Shown here piece by piece: positions 35,747-38,785 of a stretch of 38,785 bases of DNA. The position numbers and the translations under genes were made by a program. The stretch spans positions 1 through 38,785 of IMG/VR virus record IMGVR_UViG_3300045961_000086. One strand, given 5' to 3'. The notes beneath the pieces are model-generated. The model was not told the DNA's origin, ran no database searches, and saw nothing but the letters and a program-made list of their open reading frames with translations. This DNA is from a virus. Within the stretch, counting starts at the first letter, position 1, and each line of letters begins with the position of its first letter.

Positions 35747-37639
35747 TTAAGACTGGCAAGTACCTGAAGAGCATCCACATCCTGAACCTCCACCACAGTT
35801 ACATCCTGTATTACATCCACAACTTGGTGTTGCACATGTATAATCAGGATTGACCAATGCTTTTAAATCTATCAATTGCTTTTTAATGATGTACTGTTGA
35901 TCTTCTTCAGGACAACAATTTGATATACCATATCTAAGTTCTAGTACTTGTTTGTATAATGCTTCTGCAGCTTTACAAGAAATTTCTTCATATTTCCAAG
36001 TAGAACAGTATGGAGTATTATATCCTGGTTTTAATGATCTTCTTGGATATACTGGAGGAGGACAAGTATGAATATTATCTACTAATGTGCAATCACCAAA
36101 GTATTCAACATAATCTGTAGGATAAGATGTAAGCCAGTGAGCCATACATATTCTTTCAGATCTTTGACCGGCAAGCAATGTGATTGTTTGTACAGTACCT
36201 TCACAATCTAAGTAATCATAATTGTGAGTTACAGTATCATGATTTTTAACTCTTGAACATACACATGAAAAACTTGTAAGACATTCATTACATGTTTCAA
36301 ATTCATTTGAAATATCTCCAAGAACTCCAGCTCCTACACTTGTTTGTGAAATTGCAACAGTCCAACAAGTAGTTGGGCACCATTCAAGAATGATTATACT
36401 ACCTACATAATCAGAAAGATCAGTTGATGTAATTATATCAGCCTCAGTATCTGTACAATCAGTAAGAACATAATAAGTTGTTTTACATGCTTCACAATCT
36501 AAAAATGAATTCTGTACAGTAATTGGAACATCAGATGGAATTGGATTTGGATATTCTTCTACAATCCAACATCCAGGACAATCTGTTTCAACATTAATTA
36601 CTTGACCTACAAATTCACTAAGATCTGATGAGGTATAAATTATTGTACCTAAGTCATCACAGTTAGTGAGTAAATAATTTGGTGCAGGATTACAGTCATT
36701 GCATGAATCATAAGCTTGTAATACAACAACATCAATAGCACAATCACAATTTATAACACTATCAACTACCCAGCAGTTATCATAACCTTGAATTTGAACT
36801 ACTTGACCAAGAGTTGCAAAAGGAGCTAATGATTGAGCAGTAGTATAAATTGGTTCTTTACTATCAGCACAATCTAGTAATTGAAAGCATTGACTAGGAC
36901 ATAATCCATCTGTACACTCTCCATTTGCAGTTATAATAAGTTCGGGACCTGGTCCAGGATTAGTTTGTGGATAAGCCTGAGTACAGGCTTTCCAGTAACC
37001 ATTGACCATAGTATTTATTGTATTCCCGTCACAATCTATATATGAAAGCTTTGTAGTACCAATGATCTCATAGCACTTACATCCACAACCTTCACATGCA
37101 CCATCTTCAAGTACTGTAACCGCATTTGAACAATTTTGTGAAGGGGCTACAAAGAAACAAGTATATCCAAAATCTGCATCTACTTGAATAGATGCATAAC
37201 CACCAACATAAGCTGATAAATCTGTATCAGTTGTAACTATAGGATATTGACCTTCACATGAATACAAATCATAACATGTAGGTGTACAAGATGGACAAGT
37301 AAAACCTTCATCTTCACCGCCACATGGTGTTTCATAATTTGTTGTACTATCCCAAGTATAGTTACTTGGGGTATTAGTAGGAACCATTTGAAGATACCCA
37401 TATAAAGGTCCTGTAATTGGTTGACCTGGGCCAGCAGTTCCTCTTGTTATTTTATAACACTGTTGTGTTAAAGGAATATATGTACCGGATATAGGATCAT
37501 AACCTATTGCACCACTACCCTCATATATATTAATTCCAAGATCTGGAGCTACAACAATATTTCCATCAAAAGAAAAATATACTGTTGCACCACCACAACA
37601 AGGTTCAAATGCATAATAGGCAATAGAGAATGTAGTCAT
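35747..37639 (-). CDS. Cysteine-rich tandem-repeat surface protein, 630 aa
   Basis: About 53 of 630 residues are cysteine. Four repeats of roughly 65 residues (122-185, 251-316, 322-385, 389-453) share a Y-x-L-x-x-C start, a TDLSxYVG-like centre, a C-W/F-x-V step and a closing CxxC. A second, shorter unit (187-219 and 459-498) has a Y-x-DC[DE]G core. The tail at 545-600 is helical with CC at 575-576, followed by a metallothionein-like terminus (602-628: CGC, CNC, CGC pairs). No enzyme motif or signal peptide is seen. It is likely a head-exterior or fibre-associated virion protein whose small domains are held by disulphides or metal. It starts 2 bases after the zinc-ribbon gene ends. Confidence 0.65.
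   Translation of the reverse strand: MTTFSIAYYAFEPCCGGATVYFSFDGNIVVAPDLGINIYEGSGAIGYDPISGTYIPLTQQCYKITRGTAGPGQPITGPLYGYLQMVPTNTPSNYTWDSTTNYETPCGGEDEGFTCPSCTPTCYDLYSCEGQYPIVTTDTDLSAYVGGYASIQVDADFGYTCFFVAPSQNCSNAVTVLEDGACEGCGCKCYEIIGTTKLSYIDCDGNTINTMVNGYWKACTQAYPQTNPGPGPELIITANGECTDGLCPSQCFQLLDCADSKEPIYTTAQSLAPFATLGQVVQIQGYDNCWVVDSVINCDCAIDVVVLQAYDSCNDCNPAPNYLLTNCDDLGTIIYTSSDLSEFVGQVINVETDCPGCWIVEEYPNPIPSDVPITVQNSFLDCEACKTTYYVLTDCTDTEADIITSTDLSDYVGSIIILEWCPTTCWTVAISQTSVGAGVLGDISNEFETCNECLTSFSCVCSRVKNHDTVTHNYDYLDCEGTVQTITLLAGQRSERICMAHWLTSYPTDYVEYFGDCTLVDNIHTCPPPVYPRRSLKPGYNTPYCSTWKYEEISCKAAEALYKQVLELRYGISNCCPEEDQQYIIKKQLIDLKALVNPDYTCATPSCGCNTGCNCGGGSGCGCSSGTCQS
36281..37276 (-). repeat. Four ~65-residue Cys-rich protein repeats
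   Basis: Encoded repeats at residues 122-185, 251-316, 322-385 and 389-453 of the 630-aa protein share the order Y-L-C, TDLSxYVG, CW-V, CxxC. Copies 3 and 4 are the most alike. DNA identity looks low, so the duplications are old. Confidence 0.7.
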
Positions 37640-37641
37640 TG

Positions 37642-37830
37642 TTAAGTTGTTTTGTATCTATCTTTTCCCCAAACTTGATTAGTTTGGGATACTTTTACCA
37701 TTGTTTTTCTTTGCTTTAGTCCAGATTCATAAGATGTTAAACATCCTGAACATACTGTTTTACCATCTGATGCTGTTCTTTTCTGACATCCACATGATAG
37801 TTTCTTTTTGCAGTTTGGGCAATTAGCCAT
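37642..37830 (-). CDS. Small zinc-ribbon protein, 62 aa
   Basis: The first thirty residues contain CPNC (C4, C7), CGC (C13, C15) and CSGC (C27, C30), a spacing typical of a treble-clef or zinc-ribbon knuckle. The remainder is basic and short. It sits between two structural genes with a 21-base gap upstream and a 2-base gap downstream, which supports it over the alternative overlapping frame at 37737-37928. Small zinc-ribbon genes of this type occur in the structural block of Bacteroidota phages. Its role may be assembly or a minor virion component, but this is uncertain. Confidence 0.65.
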   Translation of the reverse strand: MANCPNCKKKLSCGCQKRTASDGKTVCSGCLTSYESGLKQRKTMVKVSQTNQVWGKDRYKTT

Positions 37831-37851
37831 AAGTTGTTGGTTTTAAATAAG

Positions 37852-38394
37852 TTAACAATTAATACAATCCATTTTATTAAGGAGCTTCCAAGCATAATTA
37901 TAAAGTGACATTCCTTTTTGAGGTTCATGACAAAACTCTACTTTAGACTTAGCAGCTTCTAAATACATTTTAATGAGATTAAGTTCTTCTAATTTTTGCT
38001 TAATCTTAAATGGCGGATCACAATCTGCCATATCTAATCTACAAAGAATATTGTAGTATCTATTTAATGCTTTAGTAATTCTCATATGATTGTATTCTAC
38101 ATATACTACATCATTAGGAGAAACACTGTATTTTATAATATAAATACCATCTGGAATATCTACATATTCAGTCCCACAGTTTGTTGTTTGCAGATTAAGA
38201 TCACATGCTGTAATGTTTTCAATAAAACCTGAATTAACATCTAGTTGTACAGAATACTGAAATCCTGGAACAGTTATATTTAACTGCTCACATACTACAG
38301 GAATTAGATCTGTATAGACACTTGTATCCATTACAGTAAGAATACAAGGATTCATTACAGTTGGAACTTCTAAACTTAATACGTGATTTGCCAT
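37852..38394 (-). CDS. Conserved structural-block protein, 180 aa, function unknown
   Basis: Residues 1-105 look like a beta-sandwich domain (MANHVLSLEVPTVMN, then GFQYSVQLDVNSGF and YIIKYSVSPNDVVYVEY). Residues 105-180 are helical with cysteines, including NILCRLDMADCDPPF, and the protein ends CINC. The helical half resembles in style the helical Cys-containing part of the 630-aa protein (545-600), so the two may contact each other or be related. It is the first gene after the terminator at 38405-38445. A head decoration or connector role fits the location, but no family was recognised with confidence. Confidence 0.6.
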   Translation of the reverse strand: MANHVLSLEVPTVMNPCILTVMDTSVYTDLIPVVCEQLNITVPGFQYSVQLDVNSGFIENITACDLNLQTTNCGTEYVDIPDGIYIIKYSVSPNDVVYVEYNHMRITKALNRYYNILCRLDMADCDPPFKIKQKLEELNLIKMYLEAAKSKVEFCHEPQKGMSLYNYAWKLLNKMDCINC

Positions 38395-38404
38395 AGTTAT
38401 TTAA

Positions 38405-38445
38405 TAAAAAAAGGGGATAGGAGTTTGTAACTCTTCTCCCCTTTT
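38405..38445 (-). terminator. Intrinsic terminator after the partial head gene
   Basis: On the minus strand AAAAGGGGA pairs with TCCCCTTTT, with a second inner pairing of GAGTT with AACTC, and the hairpin runs into a T tract. It lies between the stop at 38466 and the ATG at 38394 in a 71-base gap, so it probably ends or attenuates the capsid transcript. Confidence 0.8.
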
Positions 38446-38465
38446 AGATTTTGAGTTTAGTTATC

Positions 38466-38785
38466 TTAGTTACAAGAAACTACATTGTAAGGATTGTACG
38501 GAGGAAGTGCAGGGAAGTTAATTGCAACTCCACATGTAGTATTACAAGAGAATGCAGGATCTTCAATAACACAATCTGAACAACCATCTAACCAGTTTGT
38601 CACATCTGTTACAAATGAAGACATAGCAGCTGTAGAGAAAATAGTCAATGCATATTGATCATTATCAAATACACCAGATGGGTTATTAAAACGTGGTACA
38701 TTATGAATAAGTACATATCTGTAGTAAAGAGCACTACGGTCAATAGCACCAACCATTTGGTTACCTTGAGTAATCTCACGGATAC
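38466..38785 (-). CDS. C-terminal part of a structural protein (5' end outside window)
   Basis: The frame is open to the right edge: upstream of the internal Met at 38756 it continues as IREITQGNQ, so this is the end of a longer gene rather than a 96-aa protein. The visible part is beta-rich with ALYYRYVLIHNVPRF and a Cys-containing end (CSDC, CNTTC). A strong terminator follows directly, as is common after highly expressed capsid genes. Gene order would allow the major capsid protein or another head protein, but the fragment does not decide it. Confidence 0.6.
   Translation of the reverse strand, partial: IREITQGNQMVGAIDRSALYYRYVLIHNVPRFNNPSGVFDNDQYALTIFSTAAMSSFVTDVTNWLDGCSDCVIEDPAFSCNTTCGVAINFPALPPYNPYNVVSCN

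Noticed and set aside
37737-37928. 63-aa minus-strand frame overlapping the zinc-ribbon gene and the 180-aa gene
   Set aside because: It overlaps two better genes in another frame, lacks a clear pattern, and the zinc-ribbon frame has ordered CxxC motifs and operon spacing.
38466-38756. A complete 96-aa gene at the right edge
   Set aside because: The frame stays open upstream of the Met to the window end, so this Met is internal to a longer gene.
1-38785. tRNA, rRNA, integrase, attachment site or insertion sequence
   Set aside because: No cloverleaf-like region, recombinase motif or terminal repeats were seen; almost all bases are in structural genes.

Overview
The window is a stretch of a crAss-like phage genome (order Crassvirales), a tailed phage whose usual hosts are Bacteroidales. 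The evidence is a strongly AT-rich sequence, every credible gene on the minus strand, and a recognisable gene order: head genes, IHF-like and ring proteins, a giant stabilisation ('muzzle') protein, lysozyme, a run of large virion cargo proteins, and a giant virion RNA polymerase. Leaders are AT-rich and lack clear Shine-Dalgarno sites, as is usual for Bacteroidota. Genes are described below in transcription order, from high to low coordinates.

Head and surface block (38785-33807). The C-terminal end of an unidentified structural protein is cut by the right edge and is followed by a strong intrinsic terminator. Next come a 180-aa conserved protein, a 62-aa zinc-ribbon protein, a 630-aa cysteine-rich tandem-repeat protein, a 552-aa fibre-like protein and a 78-aa protein sharing the fibre's N-terminal module. 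A second strong terminator closes this block.

Tail assembly block (33688-24519). Five tightly packed genes (4-nt overlap, 1-nt overlap, 2-nt gap, 1-nt overlap) encode an IHF-like ring protein, two gp4/tail-tubular-like ring proteins, the 1800-aa stabilisation protein and a lysozyme fusion.

Cargo and transcription block (24460-1). Proteins of 1147, 708, 1006 and 2290 aa lead into an open-ended frame of at least 2971 codons. The last one carries a DFDAD catalytic signature of the YonO/crAss single-chain RNA polymerase family and an HExxH zincin motif; the 2290-aa protein carries a RecB-like PD-(D/E)XK nuclease motif. The inferred scheme is that ring and muzzle proteins form the portal-proximal tail, lysozyme opens the wall, and the cargo proteins and polymerase are packaged and ejected to start early transcription.

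The most striking unreported-looking signals are: (i) an abrupt change in cysteine use at the muzzle/lysozyme junction, with about 8,600 residues of predicted cargo nearly free of cysteine next to very cysteine-rich head and fibre proteins; (ii) an aromatic/acidic-Gly-Gly motif scattered through three consecutive proteins; (iii) a protease-like and a nuclease-like domain embedded in ejection proteins; (iv) a module shared by the fibre protein and its small neighbour; and (v) a TATATT element in all four of the longer AT-rich leaders checked. No tRNA, CRISPR array, insertion sequence or integrase was seen, and no gene-free stretch exceeds 300 bases.
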